DNA from: Odontocerum albicorne
Taxonomy: Eukaryota; Arthropoda; Insecta; Trichoptera; Odontoceridae
Reading direction: 5' to 3'
Assembly (NCBI GenBank): GCA_949825065.1
Contig: OX463852.1
Span: 16,704,189 to 16,768,188, forward strand
DNA length: 64,000 nucleotides
Numbering within the stretch: position 1 is the first letter of the stretch; each line of letters begins with the position of its first letter. A model generated the notes under the pieces. The model was not told the origin of the DNA and ran no database searches. It worked only from the letters and a program-made list of their open reading frames with translations. Made by a program: the position numbers and the translations under genes. Below are positions 43,461 to 54,045 of the stretch, one piece after another.

Positions 43461-45062
43461 TTATCTTACTTAAGCATTTATTGATATACCAATTATTAAA
43501 ATCAGGGTTAATTTATTTTTCATATGCATAATAGTAAATTGTAGTAAATTGCTGGTTCGTAAATAAAACTAAGTTATTATATTTGGAATAATTTTACAAA
43601 TCCTACAATTCAGTTTTCTTACTAGCCACGTATTCTAATCGCAAATGTAAACGGATAAGTGGCATTAAGATAAAAAATATCAATAACGAGTACTTAAGAT
43701 GACAAATATAATAAAACTAAGGAAAATATGGAAAAAAAACTAAACAAGGTGTTGGAATTCAATCTTGCAAAAACAGATAGAAGTGTAGAATATACATTGT
43801 CGAAAATGTTCAGGAAAATAAAGTTGGATTAAGGAAAATCAAAAATAAGAATATAAAAAACATGCGAGTTCTAGATCTATCCTTACAGAGTGTAGTTTTA
43901 AGTTCTTAAAAACCAACGAAATATCACAAATACTAAAAAGTTTCACAAGTATTGTAAAAATATAGGTCATCATAAATAATGTTAAGAACTGGAACACAGT
44001 AAAAGTGAATGAAGTATGAATCAGGAAGACAGGGAATGAATCATCAACTAATGAATGTTATTGGAGTAAAAACCTCGTTTGCCGTTCTGTTCTGATGCCA
44101 CCAGGCTACATTCTAGTCTGCCTACCCACTCTACAGAAACGACGATTACACCATCACGGATGATCTCATCACTCTCGATCAGTTGTTGCATAAAAATATT
44201 ATGTGTGTACACTAAAAAAAAAATAGATTTATTCGTGTATTCGTCGCGCCGGAGTAGTAACAAACCGGTTTTGTGTGAAGCGAGAGGAGTAAATGGGTCG
44301 ACATTGCTGGCCAGGTATGGGGGATAGTGCAGTCAAGGAGAAAAATGCTGATTTCCTTGGTGAAATTATTATATTTATTGGAGCCAGTCAAGTAATCGAT
44401 TCTGACAGGATATTATTGTAACAAGTGTAGAGGAAAATATTATATTTTTAACTTTCATTCAGGGGTCGAAAATTGACAAACCCTCAAAAAAGTTTACAAC
44501 AATTGTCAAGTACGTAATTTGATATTCAAGGTTTAAGGCAAGAAATACTTACGTATATTGAAAATAATTCAAGTGATGTGAGGTTCTAAGTGAAACAAAT
44601 AATAACAAAAAAATCAGTCGAAAGAAGATAAAGGATCCCTGTTTGACCAAAGTTACGAACAATAAATATATATCGTTTCCCAATTTCAAATATCTGACAT
44701 AAAATATAACCCTTACCCCTGAAGGTTCAACAGCATTTCACAGGACCTTTACCCATAATAGCTTCATAGGGCAATCAAGATCTGGAGGAATTCTGTGATG
44801 AAAACAGCGATCACTCGTGAAATTTGAATTTCAACGGGGAAATCCAGGGATCGGGTCAAATGTAAATATAACTTGGGATGCGCAATGGTCCAGAAACACG
44901 GAGAACGGAGAAATGGAATTCCTTTCTATCCTCAAAATATACCGATGCTATACGTCCATTTTCAATACTCCCATAACTTTTTATCATTCAATCCGCACAG
45001 TTTTACATAAGAAAATCGTGAGATTCGTCATTTTGTAAGTTTTCTGCAGTTTTCTTACCAAA
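43461..45062. other. No gene; possible dispersed-repeat scrap
   Basis: The segment 44,870-44,945 (AACACGGAGAACGGAGAAAT then GGAATTCCTTTCTATCCTC) resembles 49,605-49,675 (GGAGAACACGG...GGAATTCCTTCCCATACTC), so both may be copies of one repeat. No coding sequence. Confidence 0.3.
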
Positions 45063-45064
45063 TA

Positions 45065-45919
45065 TTAGGGGTACCGGGAATTAATCCATCATTTTTAGGC
45101 ACTGTTTGAGTTTCGTTTGTGACCGTACGCGGTGGAGTAAACATGTCCAGAACATTTTATTTTGTAGTCCTATCGGTTAGTTTTATTTTTAGCGCAATAA
45201 ATATTGTTTTTTTATGCTAATTATAAAATGGCAAACCCCAAGACTGATGAAGAACACTTCAGACATTTTATGCTGCTGTTTTACTATCTAGGCTGGAAAT
45301 CGAGCAAGGCCACTAAAACCATAAACAACTTATAGGGTGAAGTGTTAACCGTCAACAGATGACAATGACAACAGCTGATAAGATTAACGTTTCGAAAGGT
45401 CCTCCTCTGCATCTGGTGGAATTTTTGCGGTAAAATTAACTGAAAGTTATTAAAACCAGGTGAAACGATAACTGCGGAGATTTACCGTCAACAATTAAAC
45501 AGATTGAACCAGAAGCTGAACGTCCAAGTTTAAATAACCTAAATGGAATAATTACAATGTGCACACTATTAAAATTACCCGTGACAAAATTTATGAGTTG
45601 AACTGTGAGGTTCTACTACCCCTCCAAATCCCCCGGATTTTGCTCCTTCAGACTAAAACCTATTCAGGTCTTTGGAACACGCATTCAAGGATAAACGATT
45701 TGATAATGTAGGCGAAGTAAAAAATCACCTAATTTTGTTTTTTTAATTCTAAACCGATCATTATTTATAAAAAGGGAATCGAAAAATTGCGATAGAGATG
45801 GGAAATATTTGTAAATAATGATAGAAATTATATTTTGGGAAAATATGATATTTAAAAACAATAAACATACGAGTATATGTTACTCTATGAAAAAATGGAT
45901 TACTTTCCGGTCCCCCAAA
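45065..45919 (+). mobile_element. Dead, internally deleted mariner with both TIRs
   Basis: Left end TTAGGGGTACCGGGAATTAA and right end (reverse complement) TTGGGGGACCGGAAAGTAA, both followed by TCCAT, with TA at 45,063-45,064. About 855 bp, so roughly a third is missing compared with a full mariner. Ends of the CCGGAAAGTAA type differ from those of the intact mariner at 4613, so this is a separate family. Confidence 0.8.
45228..45850 (+). pseudogene. Mariner transposase pseudogene
   Basis: Starts MANPKTDEEHFRHFMLLFYY as in mariner N-termini, breaks after about 45 codons at a stop, then resumes in the catalytic domain: KPGETITAEIYRQQLNRL, NQKLNV, PPNPPDFAPSD near 45,625 (third catalytic Asp), NLFRSLEHAFKDKRFDNVGE, KGIEKL, RWEIFVNND. 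The second helix-turn-helix and most of the first catalytic block are deleted. Many stops. Confidence 0.8.
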
Positions 45920-46012
45920 TATTTTTCTGAACATATGTACGAGTAGATGCGGGAAAGTACCGAATCTAATGGCCGGTCGCAGTTACCGCGTGCCTATCGT
46001 TACACTCAACTA

Positions 46013-46227
46013 TAGTTCGGAAATTTTAGGATGAGTCCTGTGACAGCTCACAAATTTGCCCCAATACAACCTTGTAACGATGTTCAATAATTTTAATTAT
46101 TTTATCAACTTTAATATAAGCCTCAATTCTAATAAATAGCAAGTTATTTAGGTAAATACATTACATAAGGTTGTATTGGGGCAAATTTGTGAGCTGTCAC
46201 AGGACTCATCCTAGAATTTCCGAACTA
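46013..46227. mobile_element. Foldback MITE, 215 bp, 61-bp TIRs, TA duplication
   Basis: Left arm 46,013-46,073 and right arm 46,167-46,227 are inverted with a single mismatch in 61 (TTTTAGG versus TTCTAGG). They begin TAGTTCGGAAATTYTAGG and contain CAGCTCACAAATTTGCCCCA. TA flanks both sides (46,011-46,012 and 46,228-46,229). The 93-bp centre is A+T-rich and non-coding. A TA target fits a Tc1/mariner-mobilised element. Nearly identical arms suggest it is fairly young. Confidence 0.88.
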
Positions 46228-46284
46228 TAATTACATATTTATTTTGCAATTTTTTTACCTATATAAAAGTGGTTTAAAATCCCA

Positions 46285-46345
46285 ATTTAGAGCGCCTTTG
46301 AAGATAATCAATCTCCTCTCTAAACGGCGCTATAAATGTAGTCCT
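46285..46345 (+). repeat. L2-type LINE 3' stem-loop fragment
   Basis: TTTAGAGCGCCTTTGAAGAT then CTCCTCTCTAAACGGCGCTATA is the same GCGCC...GGCGC tail found, inverted, at 31,360 and 55,610. Confidence 0.55.
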
Positions 46346-46975
46346 TTTATAACAATTATTTAATATATATTTATGTATTCAGTGCAACTATTTTTTTCAA
46401 TTTTATTGATTTATCGGATACTAAAAAATATGGATTAGCATAAACATATAACGGATCTTAGATATTGTAAAATTTTGCAACTTTATTTAACAACTTAAAT
46501 GAGTACAATTGAACAAATTTGGTGCAAAGGTGTGTACTTGATGTGGAGCGGATGGAGAGAGTTCGAATCTTGAAACAGCCGCAAACTGGAACTAGCAAAA
46601 AAGGAAGTAAAAGCTAATGAAAGGAAATAAAACAAACAGGGCATTTAAAACGTGCTAGTGATGAATTAAAAATGCGACAGATGGAATTCCGTCCTATTAT
46701 AGAAATTGTCACACGCGTAAAACAAGTAAAAGCTAAAGAGTCAGAATGGAAATAAAGCAACCAGGTATTTTGGTTCTAAGCATCAAAGTAAATTCTACAT
46801 AGAAATAATATTTTTCGCTTAATTACTACCAACTCGGAATGTGAACGGATTAAAGAACGATAAACACCTAGAAATGGATTTTTTCCATTCTTCACATAAT
46901 CAAACGAGTAAAACACGAAAAAATATAAAAAAAGAATATATGACAAATGGCGCATAAATTGTGGTATACAAGAAG
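46346..46975. other. No gene recognised
   Basis: AAGTAAAAGCTAA.GA occurs twice (46,605 and 46,725), a weak local duplication. Confidence 0.35.
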
Positions 46976-47115
46976 GAATCATCCGTGGCCTAGTCGGCAA
47001 GGAGTCTATTTTCCAACCTGGGGGTTGTAGGTTGGATTCCTTTCTAGATTTAATAAGTTCCAGTCTGGGATTCACTTAAGGTATCTTTCAGGTTGGTTTG
47101 AACAGACTGACACAT
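46976..47115 (+). repeat. SINE, 5' part, interrupted by the 47,116 transposon
   Basis: Head ATCCGTGGCCTAGTCGGCAA, B-box GGTTGTAGGTTGGATTCC, body TTCCAGTCTGGGATTCACTT then AAGGTATCTTTCAGG. It breaks off at GACACAT and resumes after the transposon at 49,379. Confidence 0.8.
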
Positions 47116-47520
47116 CGATCGTCCAGTTAATTAGTCAGACACCCCCAAAAAAAAATTAGAGTTAAATATGCAGTCATATGTAAAACGTTGCGCTCTATCT
47201 GGTTAAGAACTCAGAAAACTTCAAAATGCCACAAAAAATTTCTACGGCAAATAAATTTCTAAAGAATTAAACAAAATTTGGATAATGTCTGGGTCATTAC
47301 AAGAATATTTCTAAATGTCCTACTAATGAACCGGACACTTTGCCATTTGGCGCTATTTTTGTGTAACTAATTCAAAGGTTTGTCGGTTTGCCGTTACGTT
47401 CAGAAGTGTTTTATTGATTAAATATAATCTGCAGATTGTTTTAAAAATAAGTGCTTAGAAGTTATTTTAACGTTGTATAATATGTAATATATTATACGTT
47501 CTTAATGAGGGAATATAATA

Positions 47521-48960
47521 ATGGTGAAAGCATATTTGGCGAGACTGGTAAAATCCAAGGCATCTGGAATTATTGCGGTAAGCATTTATATTTTGACATT
47601 TGAAACTTGTATCTCCATCATAAGCCTTTGAGATTTGTTTATTAGTTTTGTTAGATTATTATAATTAATCAGTTTGCCTCCATTTATTATATTTACTGGT
47701 ATTTTTCCTGCTTCATTTTCAGGATGAAGCAACGGACAAAATTATAAAAAAATCATGTAGTGAGACTGTAATAAGTGAATGTAATATTCTGACTCCCACT
47801 TCCTGTCTTCCAACAGAATTATGTAGATTTTTTTTCTATGAAGAGATCAATAACAAAATCATTGTTCAACTTAAAAATACTGAACATTTGAATCCAACTT
47901 GTTCAAAACTAATTCCCTCATTTGTTGATTACGATGCTATTATTGAAGATGCTGACTATGAAACTTCCGATAATTATATCATCCCAATGGCGATTTTACA
48001 ATCAGCAAATCCTAAAAATGATTTGTCTTTGCAACAGGCATAAACGACACGGTGATGAAATAACATCACACGTGGATTCAGACGATAATTATCAAGACGT
48101 TGATTGTATTCCACCGACAAATGATTCAATTAGTTATTCATCAGATTGTCAACAAGACACGGAAGAAAATGTAGCACAGAGGCCATTAGATCTCACTGTA
48201 TCTGATATTTCAAATGTTTATGTTACTGTTGACACTCAGAATAGTTCTACCAATAATGATACGATTGATGGTTCTAGGAAGAGACAAATAAATGGACAGT
48301 GGGAAAAAAATAAAAAGAACCTGGACAGTGGGAAAAAAATAAAAAGAACATGAAAAGGAATTCAGGGAAAAGTTACAAGACCGTTGGTGGAAATGTTATT
48401 GCCAGTCGGTCTATGAAACCCCCTGTGGAGAGAACTGCCTTTTAAAGTGTATTGAACGGGAGAAGAAGAGGAGTTTCAAGAATGGATCCATCAATTTACC
48501 CTCTCAGTGGCGTGGTGTTAAACAATGTGCAAAAAAAATGGAGCTCATTATTATGTTAAAGAGCTAGATTATAAGGGCATTCTCAATCTAAAACATTTAA
48601 ATACACAAATGGGAAAGAATTTCTCGACAGACGTAAACGGAGCTCGAGTAGTGTGGAATAATATTAAGAAAATAAGCATTACCCAAATTAATCCATTTAT
48701 CTTGGAATTTTCATGTGCATATGAGGATGATGTTTATTTCAAGATAAATATCCGAGAAAAATGCGAGGGAGACCAGGCTTTGATTTAGAGCCAAAATTTG
48801 CAGGGAGGTCTAAAATTGCGGAGACAAAAAAAAAGGATATCTCCCTTTGCTATTCTAATTTAATCCCTAGTGTTCATTGGGGCTACTATGAAAATTTAAA
48901 AACCTACACCAAGGAAAATCCTTCTTGCTCACCTGCCGATGATGTTGTGGACGACTGTTA
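47521..48960 (+). pseudogene. Gene of the unassigned transposon: spliced, Cys-containing, decayed
   Basis: A likely first exon at 47,521-47,577 (MVKAYLARLVKSKASGIIA) ends at GTAAGC. An acceptor TTCATTTTCAG precedes 47,723, leaving the phase intact. Exon 2 runs DEATDKIIKKS...CLPTELCRFFFYEE to a stop at about 48,041. The next frame (HKRHGDEITSHVDSDDNYQD; RPLDLTVSDIS) leads to a basic region RKRQINGQWEKNKKN. A 28-bp tandem duplication (48,293-48,348) breaks the frame there; beyond it come GKSYKTVGGNVIASRSMKPP and a Cys cluster (CGENCLLKC). The end reads LIPSVHWGYYENLKTY up to 48,960. N- and C-terminal parts resemble uncharacterised insect proteins with a basic W..N.K...GK.Y stretch before a Cys cluster (memory only). 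No DDE core is visible, so the middle is probably deleted. Confidence 0.65.
48293..48348. repeat. 28-bp tandem duplication inside the transposon gene
   Basis: Two copies of GGACAGTGGGAAAAAAATAA-AAAGAACMT (28 bases each). Because 28 is not a multiple of 3, the second copy itself shifts the frame; without it the neighbouring frames join. Confidence 0.8.
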
Positions 48961-49378
48961 ATAATTTTTTTTTTAAATATAATGTTTTTAAATTTCTCAC
49001 ATATAGTATAAATATATGTAGCACCAAAAAAGCCCCATCATTCAGTCATTTATAAATAAATTCCATTTAAACCACGAATGTCTGGTTCATTACTACGAGT
49101 AGTAAAAATCGAAATCATTGAAACAACTCACAATTGTTTTCAGTCTATGCCTGGTGCATTAGTCAGACAACTCATAAAATAGGCCACAACTCCACTTCTG
49201 TTCGGAATTTATATTTTTTTTAATAGATACCTAATATTTTTAACATTTATTAATAAAATGTATAAAACTCGGGCAAAAATGAATAGTATTTGATTTATGG
49301 TGACGATTAGAATATTGCTTTTCTCATTATCTCAAAACAGGTTATTTTGAGTTGTCTGACTAATGAACTGGACGATCG

Positions 49379-49435
49379 ACATGGTAGTAAGCGCAAGTTG
49401 TAATGTATACAACGAAAGTGTAATACTATACAATC
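49379..49435 (+). repeat. SINE, 3' part, resuming after the transposon
   Basis: ACATGGTAGTAAGCGCAAGT, TGTAATGTATACAACGAAAG, TGTAATACTATACA is the SINE tail missing from the copy at 46,976-47,115. Confidence 0.8.
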
Positions 49436-49858
49436 ATATATTTTAAAATTTAGAAGTATATATTGTAAACGATGGATGTAGGGAATGTAATTCTTATTCA
49501 GACACAAAAAAGTCACGTGACATAAGGAAGTGATTAAGAAAATGGAAATGTAACAATTGGGACCGTAACAATCGAGTATTAAGAGTAAGTTCCAGCTACT
49601 GAAACTGAATGTGGAACGGATGGAGAACACGGTTCGGGAGAGATGGAATTCCTTCCCATACTCGAAATAGCCACGTGAGTGAAACAATAAACAGCCCGTG
49701 CCGCGTGGCATAGTGATGTGGGGTAAAAATAAGCCGGGCTGGAAAAGAACGCGATCTGTGACTAGCTGTACACGCGCTCGACTGAGCCACAAATTGACGA
49801 GATCCATCTGCCTCTATCGTCACATTCTGCTCCGTGAGATATGTTCAACAAATTACTG
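49436..49858. other. No gene; possible tRNA-like SINE head on minus
   Basis: On the minus strand 49,720-49,800 reads TTTGTGGCTCAGTCGAGCGC (A-box-like) and a degenerate B-box side GATCGCGTTCTTTTCC. A long minus-strand frame through this DNA crosses the SINE tail and transposon end and is judged accidental. Confidence 0.35.
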
Positions 49859-49859
49859 G

Positions 49860-49945
49860 CGACATCCGTGGCCTAGTTGGTAAGACGCTTGTTTTCTACC
49901 GAGAGTGTTTTGGATTCGATTACCGATGGTACCTAAAAAATAAGT
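49860..49945 (+). repeat. SINE head
   Basis: GACATCCGTGGCCTAGTTGG, TAAGACGCTTGTTTTC, then TTTTGGATTCGATTACCG and ATGGTACC. The head is well preserved; the body is absent. Confidence 0.75.
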
Positions 49946-51480
49946 GTGGCTGCGATCTGGTTTTACAGAGCTCCTCGTAACAATGAGTATTCGCACGCCC
50001 TAGACGTCTGCGAGTGTTGTTTCCTCTCCACGTTAGATGGATTTTTTAACATGTTCAATGACGATGAAATGGTTTTAAACTCGAAAGCTTTTAATTGGGA
50101 AATAATTGGGACCGGACACAATGATGTCTTCTGACCACGATATTCAACATGTCTATCTCCAATTACAATACGATATGAGGAGTGTCATAAATTGAATGAA
50201 CAAATTACTGTATAGTAAGCGTCTAACGATTCGCAATAAAACATGCATAGTTAAAAATGATATGACATATATGTATCAGATTCCCATATTTCAGATGGAT
50301 CTACACCAAACGTTGAAAAAATTTCTCCCCATAGATCTGGGATTTAAAGTGAGGGGACCAGATTAAGCGCCAAACTGGAGGCGAATAATTGCCATCGAAG
50401 CACTGAATTTCCGTTTAAGTTGTAAATGTTGTAAACCTTATAGAGGTGAGTTAGTTCAGACTCTCTAACCATCACGAATAGCATTTTTAGCTGAAAAATG
50501 CCTGACGTCCTATATTAATTTATTATAATATATTAATTACTTTAACAAAGTTATATCTCAAATCATCCCGGTATGTTAAGATTGCCTATTAAAAAAGCAA
50601 TATTTCATACATTAATTTCAACGTACAGAATCAAATTTCACATTCGGCCTGCTATTATATTCAGGCCTATTTTCATCCGAATTTTATTAGTGTATTGAGG
50701 CCTTAGTATATGTCGAACACAAACTCTCAGAGCACACTTAAGATGAATTGTAACAGCGACATATAAGTTCCAATTTAAAAAAAATACATTTAGTTAAAGA
50801 GAAAATCGCTACGAACATACAAGTGCACTTAAACAGTTGAAATAAATAAATTATTGAGATTGAATCGAATAACAAAAACTTTCACTGTAATTCATTGTTT
50901 TATATTACTTTTGTGACTTATTTAAAATTGTCCGCCTAATATTCGTGGGTATAAATAAGGATATCTATGACTTCGATCACATATATTCTTTCAAAAAAAG
51001 GGAAAAAACATGCCGGTGTACTCCGATCGTCTCACTCCAGGTGTGCCATCCGATCCGGTACACCGGTGTAGCCGGTGAGTTTGCTGGTATGCAACAGCTC
51101 CCTCACTTAAAAAGGAGAAGAAAAAAAAGAAATAAACGAAATCTCCACGGCAAAATTTTCGCTTTCCATCTGAGTTGACGTTAAAATGGCGAGGGGATTC
51201 TCGACTACGATGCCCAGCAGCGAAGCATGCTGTTATACTTCAGCAAACAAACAATACTAACAGAACAATCCTGAAGTGAATATGGCAAAGGTTTCCGAAA
51301 CGATCAGACTAGTGAAATTGGCTACAGCCTTTAACTATATTCAGTAGAATATTAAGAGCCTGGTCCATCATTGACAACTTTGATGTGTGAATATGTGTGT
51401 ATAGGTACAATGCCTGATGGAGCAATATAAGATGAATCTTTAAAACTGAGAGCCACTCGACAATTTACAAGAATTCTCCA
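49946..51480. other. No gene recognised
   Basis: At 51,005-51,080 a GC-rich imperfect inverted repeat (GCCGGTGTACTCCGATCG and GATCCGGTACACCGGTGTA) is notable. Otherwise A+T-rich. Confidence 0.35.
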
Positions 51481-51747
51481 TTATACTACCATATCCTGTA
51501 TTTTCGCTATGATTTCTGGTGTTGATGCACTTTTTGGACATCCTGAGCGTGGATCGTCTTCAACGCTTGTACGGCCACGCTTAAACTCTAAAACCCATCG
51601 GTGAACGGTTGGAAATGAAGGAGAAGACTCCTTTAATACTTTCACCATCTTTGCATGGATCTCAGTAGCCGATAAACCTTCCAAAACAAAGAATTTAATC
51701 ACTGCACGATATTCGGATTTTTCCATTGTTAAAAAATACACTGACAC
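51481..51747 (-). pseudogene. Mariner-type transposase N-terminus, open but truncated
   Basis: An 88-codon frame whose MEKSEYRAVIKFFVLEG begins at 51,726, with an upstream Met at 51,747. It continues SATEIHAKMVKVLKESSPSF, TVHRWVLEFKRGRTSVEDD, RSGCPKSASTPEIIAKIQD. This is the first helix-turn-helix and the GRP-type linker of a mariner-family transposase, with FKRGR.S..D.PRSG as the strongest block. The frame has no internal stop, so the loss of the catalytic part came from truncation rather than decay. Confidence 0.8.
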
Positions 51748-51902
51748 GTCAACTTCAAATGGCTTGTAAACAAAGAATGAATTGACAGATCGAAATGAAA
51801 TTTTGAGTACGTTCTTATGAAAGATGAAATATTAAAATGGCGTAGAAATTTTCGTTTTTCTACTGCTCCATAGATGTCGCTTTCAAAACTTTTTGACTAA
51901 CC
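51481..51902 (-). mobile_element. 5' end of a fourth mariner-type element, truncated
   Basis: The minus-strand 5' end is at 51,902 (GGTTAGTCAAAAAGTTTTG, with TA at 51,903-51,904). A leader and the first 80-odd residues of a transposase follow, then the copy stops abruptly near 51,481. No partner TIR is visible to the left. Confidence 0.75.
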
Positions 51903-51904
51903 TA

Positions 51905-52884
51905 GTATCTATCTACTCATTTTAAGTATTATACAAGAATATATAAATAAAAATGCTATACAAATAAAATTATCAAGATATTTCATGACATCATTTATGA
52001 CAAATCCCAGTGAATCCACCCGCTTTGCTCTACGCATAACAAAGCCCTCATACACAGAAGCATCAGAGTTGACTCAGCTCCAAGAACCGCAAGATCATAA
52101 AAATAAATGGAAAAGAAAACCACTTGAAATTTTTGTGCGTGCAGACGGGAAACGAACCGTGAACAACGAAAGGGCTCTGGAATTGTATGGATTAAGCAAA
52201 AACAAACCATAATATTGCTACATGATGTCTGTTATTTCTCAAATGTCAAGTGACGATAACATTTAAATATGAAACAAACTATAGTACATATTTAGTATCA
52301 AGAAGAGAAATAATCTTTTTACAGAATGGTGAAGGGTTATGGCCGAGAGTACTCGAAAACACAGAATATGTTATCATTCTGTTTTAAAGAATATTTCATT
52401 CAGGTGTAGGATTTTTAACGAAACTTTTAGAAATAGGCTTTTTGAAAGCGGGTCTAGTCTAATAGTACACAATACTATAGTTGCACTTGGTTAATTTGTA
52501 TTGTTTCGCATTACACTTTCGTTTCGAGTTTATCGAGTTTCGATTGCCATATGGCAATATTTACACTTTTTATTATTACTAATACTTTTTGTATCTCCTG
52601 TACTATACATGTTAGTTTAAGATAAAGTTTTGTATTTTTTGTCAATAATTTTAATACAAGTACTTGTATAATTTTTCATATGTTCATTTGTATATAAAAT
52701 ACTGTTGTGTCGTAAATTAAATAAAATTAATTAATTAAATTAAATTAAATATATTTCAACGCAAAAGAGATGTCAACTAAAAGTCACATAGAAACCCTAC
52801 TTAAAATAAATTGGGTTCCTACATACATCGAACCGATAACCCCAAGGCAGGTTTTTCGAACTAGGTTATTATTTTTACAAAAAA
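51905..52884. other. No gene; possible SINE-tail scrap
   Basis: TTGTATTGTTTCGCATTACACTTTCGTTTCG at about 52,497-52,527 looks like a damaged SINE tail. A 75-codon plus-strand frame at 51,985-52,212 has no recognised domain. Confidence 0.35.
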
Positions 52885-53095
52885 TGTACGATTGTATTAT
52901 ACTTTCGTTATATATACTATATATAGCACAAATCGAGCGAGTTTATTGTCGCGTGGCAATCACTTACGATCAACAGAAATATTTTAAAGAAGCCTAAAGT
53001 GACAACTAGACTGATGACATTTAAAAAAACACGGGAATCGAACCTGCAGCTTCCAGTTCTAAAGACACGTGTCTTACAAACCATGGAACGGAAGT
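52885..53095 (-). repeat. Full-length SINE
   Basis: The + strand reads TTGTATTATACTTTCGTTATA (tail), GGCAATCACTTACGATCAACAG (body), then ACGGGAATCGAACCTGCAGC (B-box) and ACAAACCATGGAACGGAAG (A-box side). Confidence 0.8.
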
Positions 53096-53784
53096 TTGCT
53101 ATAGGTTCATTAAAGCTTATAAAACCAAACTCGAAAATTCGACTATCATTGAAGTTTGTCGTCGCCTGTTAACAAATTCGTGTCGCGTCCTGTAGTCACC
53201 ATTCCTAGTTGCATTCTCGGTGGATCCCGAAGAGATTTTTTAAAGCTATTAATTATTGATTATACATACATTTCAGTGAGTGTAAATCACTTTTTTTTTT
53301 AATTGAATATAAACACAAAGAAATGTCATTTAAAGACAAGACAGCAAAAAAAAAACAAATATAATAAGCTCGATAAATTGACAAAAAACAAACATCATGC
53401 ATGAAGGAAAAAAAACAATAACAAATCATAAAACAACGACAACTGCAAAATAAATAGACCAGAACAAGGGCAATACAATAATTTGCTAAGAAATAGTTTT
53501 TGGACGAAGCCTTTATGATACAGGAGAGTTTCATTCCAGACATCGTTCATATTAACATCTATGTTGCACAAATAATAAAAAAATATTTATTACCGATCTT
53601 TCATTTCTAACTGCCAGACATTTTTCCAGTAATAGGGCAGTACCTATCTTATCGCTCAAATGGACACGTGAATTAAATTAAGACAGGTCATCACAACTGG
53701 CCAACACACAATTTATCAGAATTTATTGGCACATAGTAACTGCAATATTAACTAATATAAAATCAAAAAAATAAGAAAACTAAT
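53096..53784. other. No supported gene
   Basis: A 96-codon minus-strand frame at 53,253-53,543 is rich in Cys/Phe/Leu and could be a LINE 3' region, but no motif is firm. Confidence 0.3.
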
Positions 53785-54045
53785 ATATGGAGCGAATGTC
53801 AGTGGAAGGCGTGGTAGAGGGAGACTCATTGGAATTCATCCTCTTGTGCGTCGTCTTTCCACGACTCCAGTAATCGCAAAACTTTCTAAACGAACTCCTT
53901 GGCCACGAACAATGTGCCCAAAAAATCGGGGGACTCGTCTAAGGCATATTGTCGACAATCTGTCGGTGATTCTCAGTTCTTCGAGAATGGAGGCGTTAGT
54001 TCGCCTTGCTGTCCATGGAATTCGTAACATCTTTTACATACCAAG
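53785..54045 (-). mobile_element. Second RTE/BovB-like LINE fragment
   Basis: The minus strand reads MLRIPWTARRTNASILEEL, RLSTICLRRVPRFFGHIVRG, then AITGVVERRRTRG. This is the RT C-terminal block of an arthropod LINE family (MLRIPWTARRTN..IL.EL; FFGHI.R) that differs from the other RTE-type copies here. The frame is open for 64 codons. Confidence 0.75.

Larger units (their letters stand above)
47116..49378 (+). mobile_element. Unassigned cut-and-paste DNA transposon, 2263 bp, 4-bp TSD
   Basis: Inverted ends begin CGATCGTCCAGTT, then A (left) or C (right), then ATTAGTCAGACA: 26 of 27 match. ACAT lies on both sides (47,112-47,115 and 49,379-49,382). Joining the flanks across one ACAT restores the SINE body (GCCACATGGCAATAA type), which proves insertion. 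Relatives of the motif TGTCTGGTTCATTAGT.AGACA also occur inside both ends: 47,286, 47,318 (inverted), 49,078 and 49,147. Such subterminal repeats usually bind transposase. The interior carries a decayed gene. A 4-bp duplication and CGATCG tips do not match mariner, hAT, Harbinger or piggyBac; I cannot assign a superfamily. Confidence 0.88.

Noticed and set aside
47521..48960. Host gene with an intron
   Set aside because: It lies wholly between transposon inverted ends with a target duplication and is frame-broken, so it belongs to the element.
49307..49807. 166-codon minus-strand frame, among the longest in the window
   Set aside because: It crosses the transposon end, a SINE tail and a possible tRNA-like segment, and shows no domain.
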